A DNA stretch of 64,000 bases. It comes from Siniperca chuatsi (lineage: Eukaryota > Chordata > Actinopteri > Centrarchiformes > Sinipercidae). Of the stretch, positions 46,575 through 58,175 are shown one piece after another (position 1 is the first letter of the stretch; every line of letters begins with the position of its first letter). Where the stretch lies: NCBI RefSeq assembly GCF_020085105.1, contig NC_058058.1, forward strand, positions 6,874,175-6,938,174. The letters run 5' to 3'. A program made the position numbers and the translations under genes. The notes under the pieces were generated by a model. It did not search any database. It saw only the letters and a list, made by a program, of their open reading frames with translations, and was not told the origin of the DNA.

Positions 46575-48629
46575 GTAATCCCTCTCTTTGGCTCATTTTA
46601 CAATCATTGCTGTGGAAGAATGAAAGAAGCAAACATTCATTTCCATAAATTTCCATAAACATGTTTCACACATCACACTGGCTCCTGTTGCATTAACCTG
46701 AATCTTGGATGGATTGGATGAACTTGAAGCCTAAACTCTCAAGAGGCCTAAAAATTCAATCATGTCTGGTACGTGTCTTTTTAGAACCCAGGGACAGATA
46801 ATGGAGAAAAGTTTACAATTTAAACTTTTGAACATTTCCTCCAGCATTAAACACGGGAAAAGCAGCAGTTTACATTAGCTGTGAATCCCTATTTTTGACA
46901 TCTTAATACCGAAGCCAAAATCCTGCCAGTAAACAAACACTTCTGGCTTGCTTGTTCAGCAGGAACATTTTATTTTTCCATTTGAAGAATCCCTGAAGAA
47001 GCCCACTCATCCAGTTGACCAAATAAATACAAGAAGATTCAAGAGACACTAATGGACTTTTTTTGTAAAAAGAAAAGGATGGCCCACTTCCTCTTTTTTA
47101 TATTTTCTTTGATATACACAAAGACAACACAAGAAAAAGGTGACAGAGACACAAGCAGCGGTGATACAGGGATGAATGTTTTTGCAGGATTAGATCCAAA
47201 AAGGCAAGAGGTTTAAATACAACATCACCTTCGACTCCTGCTAGAAATAGATTCATATCAGTGTCTTTTCATGTTTCACTGAAGGCAACAAAAAACAGAA
47301 GCCAGCCAGTCCATGTTTGCTATCTGGTAAAACTTGCAGATATTCAGAAATTATAGGAGAACTGCTCTAACCAATTTATTGATCAAGCTTGAAATGGCCA
47401 GTGTTGTGTGAACTGCAGCAGCCAAGGAACAGTGCATCAATGTGAGTCCCAGTCAAAGGCAGTTTGGCTTTACAATTCAATAGTCTTCATCAGGACGGGC
47501 AATTTTGTGAAGACTATCTGCAATTTGTGTCCTCAGCTCTCCCGAGTCCTGCCAGTCCATGAGGCAATTTGTTTTTTCTCTGTTAAGCCACACTATAGGC
47601 CGGGGGTAATCTCCCTTTTCTCTTTTCTCTGTCATTGTTTTGCTGTTCCAGTTTTACTGGTTTTTATTTAATTATTTGTGTGCAATTGAATTAGGCTGCA
47701 CCACTTGTTTTTATTAGCTCTACCAGCATCCCTAGATTACTTGAAGGCGGCCTGTCAGAGCCGCTAATGTCTCCCAGGACAGGCTCTGTCTTTACTCAGA
47801 TACAAGGGAAAAAACATGTCGTCAAGCCATCTCGCCACAGAGAATTCAATAATGTAAGATAGTTACTGCTCGCCGTCTGCATTTCCCAAACCTTCATATT
47901 GCTGCTTTCAGGTAAACACCGCATGTCTTTAAAAGTTAGCTTTTTGAGAACTTTATTAAAAGAGCATTTTCCAGATTGACAGCCACGCTTTTTAAAAATT
48001 GAATCAGTCCCTGTGAATGAGTTTCATTGGCTGCCGCGAACAACAGCGATCTGCAGCTGTCTCATATTTCATCACAGGTGACACATGAAGTTATTCAATA
48101 CAAATTATACTAGTACTTTTACTAATGCATGAATCATAATCAAATAAAGAAGACAATAAGGATTATGTAGTGCTGATGTAGTCAACTAATTGAGTCATAT
48201 GACATTTCAGTATAATCAACATGCAGCTTTAATATATTAAATTAATTTTATAAAATTGCTTAATATATTGTAAAGTAGAGCCCAATTGATTGAGATATTT
48301 GTTGACAGGTTTTCATTACAAACATTACACACTGAAGAAGAAAGGTAATGCAGAAACAATGTCAGTGTATCTGTATTCCATATTGTGAAGTACATTATGT
48401 TGGCAGAGTAACGTACTACAGTCTGAGAGCTGTAATAAGTAAATTTTTCAGATTTAAAATCTTTATCAGTAAAATCGGTACATTTTACTGTCTGGCAAAT
48501 CTCAGTGACTCATGATAATGCGGTAGCTAAAAAGGAATATCTACTGATATATCTTTACACGATCAAGAAGTACAGTACATCACAACAGCAATAGAAGGAC
48601 AGATGAAACAATACACTGCATCACAAAGT

Positions 48630-49230
48630 GTGGCAAGTTTACTTGCATAGCACCTTTCAACAAGAAGACAATTTAAAGTGATTTACATAAGACATAAAAA
48701 GCCATTAAGACAAGATCTAAAACAAACAAAAGGTAATATAAAAGGGCACATAAATATGATTTTAAATCAATAAAAAACGAGCTAAAACTGAATAAACAGA
48801 AATCAAATTACAGTGCTGTGAGAGATGTGAATAAATAGCCCAAAATGTAACTTAAAAAAAAACTGAGAAATGGACCTCAAGTTTTTTTGTTCCAGATAGT
48901 ATGTGGTGGTAGAAATTGAATGCTGCTTCTCCATGTTCAGTTGTGACCCTCTGGGCAGCAGATTAGAAATGTATTTTGGCTCTAAACCTTCCAGTGCTTT
49001 ACAAACTCATCAATCAACAACAGCACAAAGCAACGGAACAGACAATGTAGGAAAAACGTTGGAGTCACTGGAGGGAGCTCTGACTGATGCCGGCATTAAG
49101 TGCATTACAGTAGTCCAGGCGGGAAAAAATGAAAGCACGTATAACTTTGTGTAAATCAGTGGGAGATAAGAATGACCTGATTTTGGAGAAAGACACAAGA
49201 CTGGACAACACTTTTCACTCAAAACAGATT
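48630..49230 (+). repeat. Dispersed fish repeat with 'GCATTACAGTAGTCCAGGCGG' block
   Basis: It starts CTTGCATAGCACCTTTCAAC and AAAGTGATTTACATAAGAC. It passes through CAGTGCTTTACAAACTCATC and TGCATTACAGTAGTCCAGGC and ends near AGAATGACCTGATTTTGGAG. These blocks are familiar from a common fish interspersed element of uncertain class. A frame at 48903-49154 is an accident of it. Confidence 0.55.
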
Positions 49231-51004
49231 TGGATTAAAAAATTACTCAAAGATTTCTAGCAGCCTGCTTAATATTCTTAGGGAATCAAGCTTACTGTGG
49301 AGCAGGCTGGTAGAATTTGCAGGTCCAAAGATTATGACCTAAGCATTAAACTTTAGGAAGTTTGGATGGCATGGGTTGAAGTGTTTACAGGAGATACTAA
49401 ATAACAGCCTACTGGTGTCCACTTTTCATCAGCCACCAGCTCAAATCCATCTCCTTAACTTTTGGGTATCATGCAGATCTCCCAGTCCATAATGATCAAG
49501 TTTTTTGAGTATCCCAGTTATGTATATGCACATATAAATAATCATATCATGGTTTCAGAAACCTGGATAGTCTAGTTGGAGTATTTTGATTTTAGGGGAC
49601 CACTGATCCAATACACCAGATCGGTATTGCTGCCGATACCTGACCTTATTAAGCGGATTGGGTATTGCCATGAAATTACCGATGCACATAAAATACACTT
49701 TCTTTGTCATTTTCACAATGTTTCTGTTATCAGTTACAGTCATTCAGTTTATTTTGAATGAGTTCCACACAGTGAGGTATACAGATATTACATTTGGTAA
49801 AAAAAAAAAGAGAGTGCCTGTATCAGCAAATACCCTCCGTTCTCAGAATCAGTATCAGGAGAGAAAAAGGTGGATCCGTGCATCTCTAATATGAACTGAA
49901 ATATTGTAGCATGTGAACCTCTTGTAATCCATGTTTCTGATTAGTGTCTGTCACTGTGTGCATGTGTTTCTTTAACTCAAGTTTTGTAGTAGTTTGTCAG
50001 TAAAACAATAAATATGATGATAAACAATTTGATTATGATCTACATCCTGCCATCAAAGTGAATTTTCTGACAGCAGTAATGGTGGAGGAAGCAGAGGATA
50101 AACTGTATTGTTGTTCTCATCTTTCATAACTGGTCAAAAAGATAAAGAAGCTAAATTCGGCAAAGTGATAAATGCAGCAGAGTCAAGGCAGCTAGAGACC
50201 ACAGTTCATGGTCAGCTGCTGAAGTACAAAACTCAGTCAGTAAAGAATTTCTGGATGTGGAGGAGAAGCCTTGATAATTTTAAAATCGTGTACAGAGAGC
50301 TGAATAACCAGATTTCTCTGTTCTCCACATATGATCAAAACCAGGATACTAGTGTGCATGCTAACACACTCAAGGTGCAGTAAATACATTAAGTCATAAT
50401 CAATACAGTATGTTAATAACAATCATTCATTCTACTCAATTTTGTTGTTACAATATTAATAAGCATTGGTCTTTAATTCACCATAATATCATCATACTTT
50501 AGTGTTAGTATATCTTTGCAGAACAAGTATATAAGAGTGTTATTGTGTCATCTTAACTGTAAGGAGAACTGAGTGGCCTTGAAAAAACAATTGGTTTGTG
50601 ATTAAAGCTCAGCTCCTCATGATGAGACTGCTTGTCTCTGCAGGTGTAATTGGCATCTTTTAAATGATTAAACAATTAAAGTAAACAAACCCACATACTT
50701 ATACCACATACCACTACTGCAGTAGGAGTATCATGTTGGTAAATTATTGAGTTGATTGCACATTCTTTGGTAATGAATAGAGCTCCTCCCCGATGGGATC
50801 AGTAGATGGAGGGAAAGTAAGTGGATGTTATGGATGTCATACCTGCAGTCGTCTCTCCACAGGCAGCAAATGTTACGACACCACGGAAAGTGAAACATCT
50901 TGAAACAAGGCAGATTACAAGATTTTTAACGTAGACAGGCTTTAAAACAACCTTATTTTCAGTGACAGATTTACGTTACCATTACCGTTAAATTATGTAT
51001 TGTT

Positions 51005-51305
51005 TACAGTAAATTACAGTGTCATTTTTACATTTCCGATTTTTGTTTGGATTAACCAAAGAAGATAAAACGTGTATAGGTAAGTGAGGTTTATAGGTGC
51101 TGGTAGGTGGATTTTATTACTTTTGGACAGAGCCAGGCTAGCTGCTTCTCCCTATTTCCAGTCTTTATGCTAAGCTAAGCTAACCGGCTGCTTGCGGTAG
51201 CTTCATATTTATCGTGCAGACATGAGTGATATTGATCTTCTCACTTAATTCTTGGCAAGTAAACAAATAAGCTTATTTCCCAAAATGTCAAAGTATTCAT
51301 TTAAA
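51005..51305. repeat. Long-terminal-inverted-repeat element, right-hand part
   Basis: GTGAGGTTTATAGGTGCTGG, GACAGAGCCAGGCTAGCTGC, ATGCTAAGCTAAGCTAACCG and AGCTTATTTCCCAAAATGTC match the right half of the 22713-23217 element, including the outer arm. The left arm is absent. Confidence 0.65.
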
Positions 51306-51639
51306 CACTAGCTGTAAGCCGGAGGTGTGATTAATAATGTGATTAATGTGCATAATTAATAATACACATTTATGACGTTATATCAATGACGTCAGTGTAT
51401 TGTGTTGCAGAGATACCAACTGAAATTAGCATGCTAACCTGTTAACCCCGGCCCGTCCTGTGTTGTAATACCACTTGTGCCTCGAGAGGCGATATTCCGA
51501 TAGCATAGCTCAGGTAGTTCCAGCTGGGAGATGTGTGCGAGCGGCGAGTTTGCTATGTTATACAAGCTCTCTCATATTTTTTAGTCTAATAAATAAACAA
51601 AATAAACTCACAAAATGTCACCTTCTGAATTCATGTTTC

Positions 51640-51800
51640 TCTCTTTCACCGAACTATTGCATTGTAAAACACACTTCACTGAAACTCAGACAGAAACAAA
51701 ATAAAACTCACCAAAACCATCTTGGTTAGTCTTTAAACTGTTTCAACAATCACCAGCTCTGGTTTGGTCGAAATAAATCTTTAATCCAATGAGTTAGATG
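51640..51800. repeat. Second copy of the 31-kb composite repeat
   Basis: TAAAACACACTTCACTGAAA, AATAAAACTCACCAAAACCA, TCTTGGTTAGTCTTTAAAC, CAGCTCTGGTTTGGTCGAAA and GAGTTAGATGTGAAAAA match 31175-31290 and 31535-31600. Confidence 0.6.
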
Positions 51801-52064
51801 TGAAAAATATTTTGGCTCTACACGCTGACGCTGCCTCTCTGATGCCCGACCCCCCTCTTGCTCCTCTCCCACTTGATGCCTCTTCTGTCCCCGCCTGAAG
51901 TCGCTGTGTCTCCGTCGGGCCCCGGAGTCAGAGTCCTGGTCAGAGCTGCTGTAAATCACCTCGGTACCATATTCCCTGTCGTCAAACTGGCCTCCATCAG
52001 TCTCTGAGGCTATGTTCGGTCCTGGTCTGGCCGTGTTCACTGGGAGGCTGCTGATCGGTTCCAT
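51750..52064 (-). CDS. Uncharacterised 104-codon open frame, probably repeat-derived
   Basis: The frame starts MEPISSLPVNTARPGPN and has an acidic Ser-rich centre (SSSDQDSDSG) followed by a basic Arg/Gln-rich part (RRRHSDFRRGQKRHQ). Composition is more protein-like and GC-richer than its surroundings. Its 3' third lies inside the dispersed repeat at 51640-51800, and unrelated repeats lie on both sides. No domain recognised. It may be the first exon of a transposon-encoded protein, a retrocopy fragment, or chance. Confidence 0.25.
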   Translation of the reverse strand: MEPISSLPVNTARPGPNIASETDGGQFDDREYGTEVIYSSSDQDSDSGARRRHSDFRRGQKRHQVGEEQEGGRASERQRQRVEPKYFSHLTHWIKDLFRPNQSW

Positions 52065-52129
52065 TGCCCGCTCGCCCGGCTAATAGGACTGCTAAGTCAG
52101 CTGCACGGCTAACTGAGCTAACTAGCTAA

Positions 52130-52725
52130 TACATTACATATTGCCCCTTTAAACATGCATCAACGAGCTGTAAACACAACATGGACATATTATCACCTTA
52201 TTAAGTTGATATAGCTATCTTTTCAACTAACAGTTGCTGTCTTACACAGATATGGAGCAACATTAGCATTCATTTGGGGTCATGTTTCTAGTCACCCAGC
52301 GAATGTAAGTTCAGTATTCACTCTCCTTTTAGCTCTGCCAACAACTCCTGAGGGAAATATCTGCCTCTTTAGCTGCTAAATGCTCCACTATGTTCACCAG
52401 CTAGATGCTAACTTTGTTTGTCTGTCATTTGGTAAAGGGCAGGTAGGTTTTTAGAGGGTTTTTGTTTTTGCTGAAAACAGCTGCCTGCTGCTCCTGGAAA
52501 CAAGGCTGATGAGAGCGGTGAGAGTGAACCAAAACAGAAGTTGCAGGGTGGAAAAGCAAACAATGAGCTAAAAGATGCTAAAAAGCTCTGCAGAGCTGAG
52601 GGGAAGTGCAGAGTTGGGTGATAATTCTCTGTGGGTTCATCATTACTAGCGACCCCTACCACATTACACATACTCATTTGATCCATTGTTAATATAAAAA
52701 TATTGATTAGAGCAGCTTTACAGGA
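52130..52725 (+). repeat. TIR element 'TTTAAAGCTGC', most complete copy
   Basis: ATGGACATATTATCACCTTA, GCTAAATGCTCCACTATG, CTGAAAACAGCTGCCTGCTG, AACAATGAGCTAAAAGATGC and GCGACCCCTACCACATTACA run uninterrupted to a right end of ATTGATTAGAGCAGCTTTAC. This copy shows the intact order that the 20-21.6 kb copy has lost to an insertion. Confidence 0.65.
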
Positions 52726-54119
52726 TACGGCTGGTGATATTCTATATTTTTCTTATTGTCAACAAGTCTCATTAAAACACCAAAACCATCACCAAAACCA
52801 GGCGTTAGTCTCTCAAAACATTTTGACAAGAATATGTCATTTCATTTTTTAAGAAGGCCAAGTAATTTCCTAAAAAAGCTGAGTTTTTAACAAAGTAAAT
52901 AGGCCCCCAGGTTTTCTTGGGACTATTTCCATCTGTGGATTAATTACACAGTGGTGTATAGTTTTATATATCAGTATAACAGCACAGTATATATAAAACT
53001 TTGGACACACAGACAATACTTGGTAGTAGGATCATTTCATTATTGGTTTTGGTCTTTTCATGGGATTTGTTGACAATAATGAAATTACTGAATATTGCCA
53101 GCCTTATCCTTCAAATATACAGCCACATAAACTCTTAGCTGAGGGCTTTACAGCACTTGCTTTCATTACTGTAGCTGTATATGAAAAACTGTAGTTTTTC
53201 ATCACAAAAGTTGAAGGAAAAGTGACTTCTCTTTGAACAGCCACAGTGGTTTTCTTCCACATGTAATTATTCATAAAAGCTGAGCCTGCTCTCTTGTTGC
53301 AGGAGAGCTGCAATTACACCACCCCTTGTCTTTGTTGCTGTCTCTGTCCGTGGTGTCATAACGAACATTACAGTCCCATTATCACAGAACAACCTCTTTT
53401 TATTGTGCTGAAACACATTTATTTCAGAGTTAATGATCCAGAACGTTTCTTATCTCTACCTCTCTGCATCTACCTGAATAATATTCCTCTTTCTGCTCAT
53501 CCTCCCTCATTTTCTTTTTTACTATATTTCTCTCTCGGTATCTTTCTCAGCTTTACTCTCACTTCATCAGTTCCTCCTTTGCACCTTGTCTCTTTTGACA
53601 CTTGATTAAGCTAAATTCAGACTATTTAATATTATAGCGAGGATGCACTGTTATTTAACTTCCAGAGGGGCAGTAATATGATTCATCTAATGCAAGACCT
53701 GCATCTCACAGACAGTCTGCTAATTATAGCCTGTCGTACAAGTACATAATTTTAAGTGGTAATCAAGAGGTTTTTTGTTTTTTTTTATTTTGTCGTTGTT
53801 GCTAATGGATAATTGCTGTGGTGTTTCTGCTCTGCAATTGCCAGAAATCACCTGTCAATCAAACAGTGTTGGTGGCACAGTGATATCTTTTATGATGTTT
53901 TTTTGTATTGATGAAGTTTGAGTTTCTTTAAGTAGTTCTCTTAACCAAAATGGTTTGAGTACCAATTATTAAGGTTAAGTTTAGGCTAAATTGGGGTTCG
54001 TTAACCTAAAGGAAACCCAAAAAGTGATACAATGGAGAATGCAGAATGCACAAAATGATAGTGATGTTGTGAAACCAAAATGTAGCCATTTTGGTTAGTT
54101 TTTTTTTTGTTATTGCAAA

Positions 54120-54362
54120 AAGAATGGTTCAACATTTTTGGGAAATAAGGTTATTTGCTTTCTTGCCAAGGTGACTTCCTGGAGTCTTGTTATCACTGTG
54201 AAGTTGCCAGGCAACCAGCAGAGACGTCAGGAAGTCATCTCGGCCAAGAAATATTCCAGCACATAACCCCCCTTGTAAAATGTCAAACAGTTGATTTTAC
54301 ACTTCAGTTTTTGTATGGATTAAACAAATGAGATGTAACGTGTTAATTAGTGGGCTGGTTGG
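54120..54362. repeat. Long-terminal-inverted-repeat element, rearranged copy
   Basis: AGAATGGTTCAACATTTTTG, GGAAATAAGGTTATTTGC and TTCTTGCCAAGG match the outer left arm. GGATTAAACAAATGAGATGT, AACGTGTTAATTAGTGGGCT match the centre. The sequence between them differs from the 22.7-kb copy. Confidence 0.55.
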
Positions 54363-54394
54363 AATGGCAATGTTGGTCAGTCAGTCAGTTCACC

Positions 54395-54560
54395 ACTTTG
54401 GTCTGGACTGATGTAGCTCGACAAGTATTGGTTGGATTGTCATGAAATTTTGGACACACAGTTATGGTCTCTAGAGGATAAATTCTAATGACTAGTGATC
54501 CTCTGACTCATCTAGCGCCACCTTGAGATCAAATTTTTCACTTCTTCAGCCACATTAGGG
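54395..54560 (+). repeat. 'GGATTGTCATGAAATTTTGG' dispersed repeat
   Basis: Diverged copy of the 37030 element: TTGGTTGGATTGTCATGAAA, GGATAAATTCTAATGACTAG and ATCTAGCGCCACCTTGAGAT. Confidence 0.6.
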
Positions 54561-54727
54561 CCTCATCTGGGTTGGGTTATACGTAATATGATGTGTTTTT
54601 GTCTCATTTAAGATGTAAACATTAGTTGAAGATGATTAATTGAGTATTGTTTTTTTTGTTTTTTGTTTTTTTTACATGTTTGTGCGTAAAATACATTGTC
54701 ATCTGTCTTTTCTTCCAACCCACTCAG

Positions 54728-54775
54728 GATCAAGATCAATGTCACAGTCCCACAAAACATGTCAGATCATTACAG
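54728..54775 (+). other. Exon-like segment, candidate alternative NUDCD1 exon 12
   Basis: A 48-nt segment (16 codons, DQDQCHSPTKHVRSLQ, no stop) follows a pyrimidine tract ending CCAACCCACTCAG and precedes GTGGTG. Its length is a multiple of three, so it keeps the phase of the 46548 segment. Confidence 0.3.
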
Positions 54776-55164
54776 GTGGTGTTACAAGTGCTTGGAAAAC
54801 ACATTGGCATTGATTGATTTTGCAGACACACAATAGCTGAGCTGTGAGGGCTTTTAGTTAGCTGAGTTACAGAAAAAAACATTTTTCCTGCAGGTCAATC
54901 CAAACACCCATCTTACTGGATCCACTTCAAGTTTTCAAAGTGCAGCAGATGTCTGCGTACACAAGCTTATTTGTGTCCTGCAGCTCTGCTTCCTTAAAGG
55001 GTTAATTCTCCCAAATTTCAAGACATATTTCCACCTACAGTACCACTACTGATATCTAGCCTTGAACTGCTTTCTACTGAAAAAATAATTCATATGAAAC
55101 TTGTTGAGGGTGTTCTGTAGATTAGCCAGCGTTACCAGTAAGTACAGTAACAACACTTTTTTTC

Positions 55165-55405
55165 TGGAAAAACACTGTTGTTAATACTCCACTATGTTTG
55201 CCAGCTAGTAGCTAACTTTGTCTGTCTGCCGTTTAGTTCTGGGCAGGTAGTGTGCACTGGGTTTATCAGTGCTTTTTTCTCTGAAAAACAGCTGCCTGCT
55301 GCGGCTAGAAACAAGGCTGATGAGAGCCGTGAGAGTGAAGCCAAACAGTAAAGCTGCAGTCATTTGAACTGTTAACATAAAAATATTGATTAGTGCAGCT
55401 TTAAA
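55165..55405 (+). repeat. TIR element 'TTTAAAGCTGC', short copy
   Basis: ACTCCACTATGTTTGCCAGC, ACAGCTGCCTGCTGCGGC, AAGGCTGATGAGAGCCGTGA and terminal ATTAGTGCAGCTTTAAAG. The middle third present in the 52-kb copy is deleted. Confidence 0.65.
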
Positions 55406-55833
55406 GCGAGACTGTAATTTTTGCACATCGGTCACTGAGGCCACAAGTAACGATTATGGGATAGTAAATGTTAAAATGTAACAGTAGAAGTAGAAAGCAG
55501 TCACAAAGTCAACAAACTCACTCAGTAATGTTGGTTAAACAAAAATATTTACAGAAAGTTAGCTAACAAGTTAACATTATCCACCATAAACTACTGGTCA
55601 TACCAGACCGAGTAAGGCTGTAGCTGGGTTGAATTGAGCAAGGGTGTGTTTTATTGCTTATGAATTAAACTTTTCATTTGAAAGAGAAAGGCTATGTCAT
55701 TTCTTTTTTTACATAGTCTCACGTTATGCATTATGATTTTTTGGGTTTATATAAATTATATAAAAAACACTCCTCACTGTGTGGAGCAAGGCGAGCCTTT
55801 ACCTGTCTCTTTCTCTTATCTCCTTCTCTTCAG

Positions 55834-55863
55834 GCCTTCCAGAGAAACTGGCTAGTGAGGTGA
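55834..55863 (+). other. Exon-like segment with stop, candidate alternative NUDCD1 terminal exon
   Basis: A very strong acceptor (CTTATCTCCTTCTCTTCAG) precedes GCC TTC CAG AGA AAC TGG CTA GTG AGG TGA. In phase 0 this gives AFQRNWLVR and a stop. Together with the segments at 46548 and 54728 it would make a 615-aa isoform. No clear nearby plus-strand polyadenylation hexamer was found. Confidence 0.3.
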
Positions 55864-56185
55864 TGAGGGTCTAATCAAGGCAGTCATTCAGTCAGTTTAA
55901 CCCTCCAGTTAGACATAATGAGCAGGATGGCTCTTGTTGGCTGCTTGGACTCTTGTTTGATCCACTGACCCTCCAAGAAAAACATTTCATTTCAGGAACT
56001 TTGGATTTGGCGTTTTGAATCTTCTCCCTCCTGTCCTTTGACTAAAGCCCAATTCTGCTGTGGTGTGGGTGGTTAGTGAGGAGATGTTATGAACAGGAAG
56101 AACAGTTAATAGAACTGTAGAAACTGATGACACGAGCATCCAAAGAGAGAAAAAAGAGTCTCAAATCATCTACTCCAGAAACAAC

Positions 56186-56191
56186 TTTATT
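56186..56191 (-). terminator. Distal candidate TRHR polyadenylation signal
   Basis: Minus-strand CCCAAATAAAGTTG. If used, the TRHR 3' UTR would be about 3.1 kb and would include the TIR element at 56985-58175. Confidence 0.35.
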
Positions 56192-56984
56192 TGGGACATA
56201 AAGATAAAATGTACAAATTATTAATTTCTTGATAACCATCAAACATACTCACAGGATCACATTACTGTAAAAAGCAAGACTAAGGCAGCAGCTTCCAAAT
56301 TGTACATCACAAAATAATATTTATAATTCTTTAACAGGCAATAATGAAAACAAGAGTGACATAAAAATATACAGATAACTTCTCTTCCCCCCCATACAAA
56401 TACAAGAGTTACCATAAATAACAATCACTTTAAATACACAGGGAACATACAAGTGCATGAATCTATACTCAAGGTATGTACAGTATTGTTACAATCATTA
56501 AACAAAAACTGCAGCTGTTATTTGACATTTTCCACACACAGTGGTGAATGAAACTCTGTTTGAGAGTGAAAGCTTCATCTTCCTCTGCCGTGTCTTCTGC
56601 TGCTGCTGCCCAATTATATTCCCCTGTGTGCTCAGAAAATCAAACAGTCACTGATCTGGAAGAAAATGCCACACAACATCAGCATATCTAAACATCACAT
56701 GCCAATCCAGCCATGTTCACCGGCTCACTGACGGCTTTTACAACTAAAAAGTGAGACGAGCAAAGCGATGGTTTGTTAAATCCACAGTTCACATGATACG
56801 AAACACGGACCAAAACGTTCACTTCACTAGTGCTGCAGCTGAAATATATCAACATATTCTTTATGTTACACCAAATCTCTGTAAGCACTATATACAGTCT
56901 TTCACACTGTAAAACATTGAGGTTTACAACCACTGCTGCTCAAACAAAAATTTTTTGAAAACGTTTTTGAAATGTATAAGTGAG

Positions 56985-58175
56985 GGAGGTACCGTTGTCT
57001 AATAAGGCATATTTTATAAAGGGCTTATAAGTTGTTACGAAAGTTGTATTAAAATATGTGTTAACAGTTTATTAGCATATATAACTGATATATAATTAAC
57101 TTGACTCTTAAAAGGCTGAGAAAGTCATCAATAAAGGGTTGTGACTTTCTTACTTTATGAAATAAGCCATTATTAATAAATGTATTAATACTTTCATTAA
57201 TTTATTTATAAAGTTTTAAGAAGCAACTTAGCAGTGAAAGTTTGTGCTGACCTTGCTGCAGTGATGTAGAAGTGTACTCAAGGCTGTGTCAGTACTCTGT
57301 GACATCACTGGTGGGTGTTTTTGCAGGTGCAACTTTAGGCCAGAGAGGGCAGTGAAACACTGCTTTTCAGCCTGGTGTTAAGATGCTCTTTAAAGGTTCT
57401 TTCTCTACAATAGCCTAACAAGTTGTAAATATTTAAGTTGTTAATAGAAGGATTTTGGTATAAATTCTCTCCAGCCCTTTTCCCAATGGAAATGTTCATA
57501 GTAGCGCTTGCTAGGTACAGTTCACTTAATGCTTGTCTTGTTTATCAAAGAAATTTGTCAATTTAAGAGTTATTATATGTGTAAGTTGACTTGCTGCATC
57601 CATCTCATCCACACCTACAATGCCATTTTTATTTTGAATAGATTCTGACATTGGCACATGAAAATTACGCCCCCCATTCTTAATCCCACCTACAAAGCTC
57701 TAGTTGTTTTTCCAAGCTGATATCAATGCGATAAAATAACAAACAGTAATTGAAGATTACATACATTTCCTGTGAAGTCGTTTCCTGTGAAGCCCTCGTG
57801 CGTAATTTGAATCCTATGTGGGAATGGCGGACTCAGCCACTAACATGAAAACTACTATATAGAAAGGTAATTACTGAATGCAGATATATTCAATGGCTAT
57901 TGCTGAAAAAATGCCGAGCATAAGCAGCATTGAAAAGACAGGTTTGATTTCTTGAAAATCGTAAAGAATATTCCTTTAAAGAGCAACACAAGTAGACAAA
58001 TCAAGTTATGCTGAACGCACAGCAGCCAAAGGGATACCTGGGAACCCAAATGTTGTTCTGACAAATGGCTTTTTACTAATCTATAAAGCATTATAAATAA
58101 TTTCCTGCCTATAAATAAAGCCATTAGTGTCACCTTATAAATTATGCCTTATTAGAAACAGGATGGTACTGTGGG
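56985..58175. mobile_element. 1.2-kb terminal-inverted-repeat element (non-autonomous)
   Basis: The left end reads GGTACCGTTGTCTAATAAGG CATATTTTATAAAG. The right end, reverse-complemented, reads CAGTACCATCCTGTTTCTAA TAAGGCATAATTTATAAG. The shared CTAATAAGGCATA.TTTATAA blocks are inverted. Just inside are further ATAAGCCATTATTAATAAA-type repeats on the left and CTATAAATAAAGCCATTAG on the right. No transposase was recognised in the interior; it is a MITE or a deletion derivative. Ends are approximate. Confidence 0.6.

Larger units (their letters stand above)
46202..56185. other. Intergenic DNA between convergent NUDCD1 and TRHR
   Basis: No independent gene was recognised. It contains three short splice-flanked segments (46548-46574, 54728-54775, 55834-55863), dispersed repeats at 48630-49230, 51005-51305, 51640-51800, 52130-52725, 54120-54560 and 55165-55405, and one 105-codon frame at 51750-52064 on the minus strand. 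46.6-48.6 kb, 49.3-51.0 kb and 52.8-54.1 kb show nothing recognisable. Confidence 0.55.

Noticed and set aside
56640..56670. Minus-strand TTTTCTTCCAG followed by ATC AGT GAC TGT TTG ATT TTC TGA, resembling a short terminal exon downstream of TRHR
   Set aside because: No matching donor or partner exon could be placed, and TRHR already ends properly at 59294. An isolated acceptor-like string is expected by chance.
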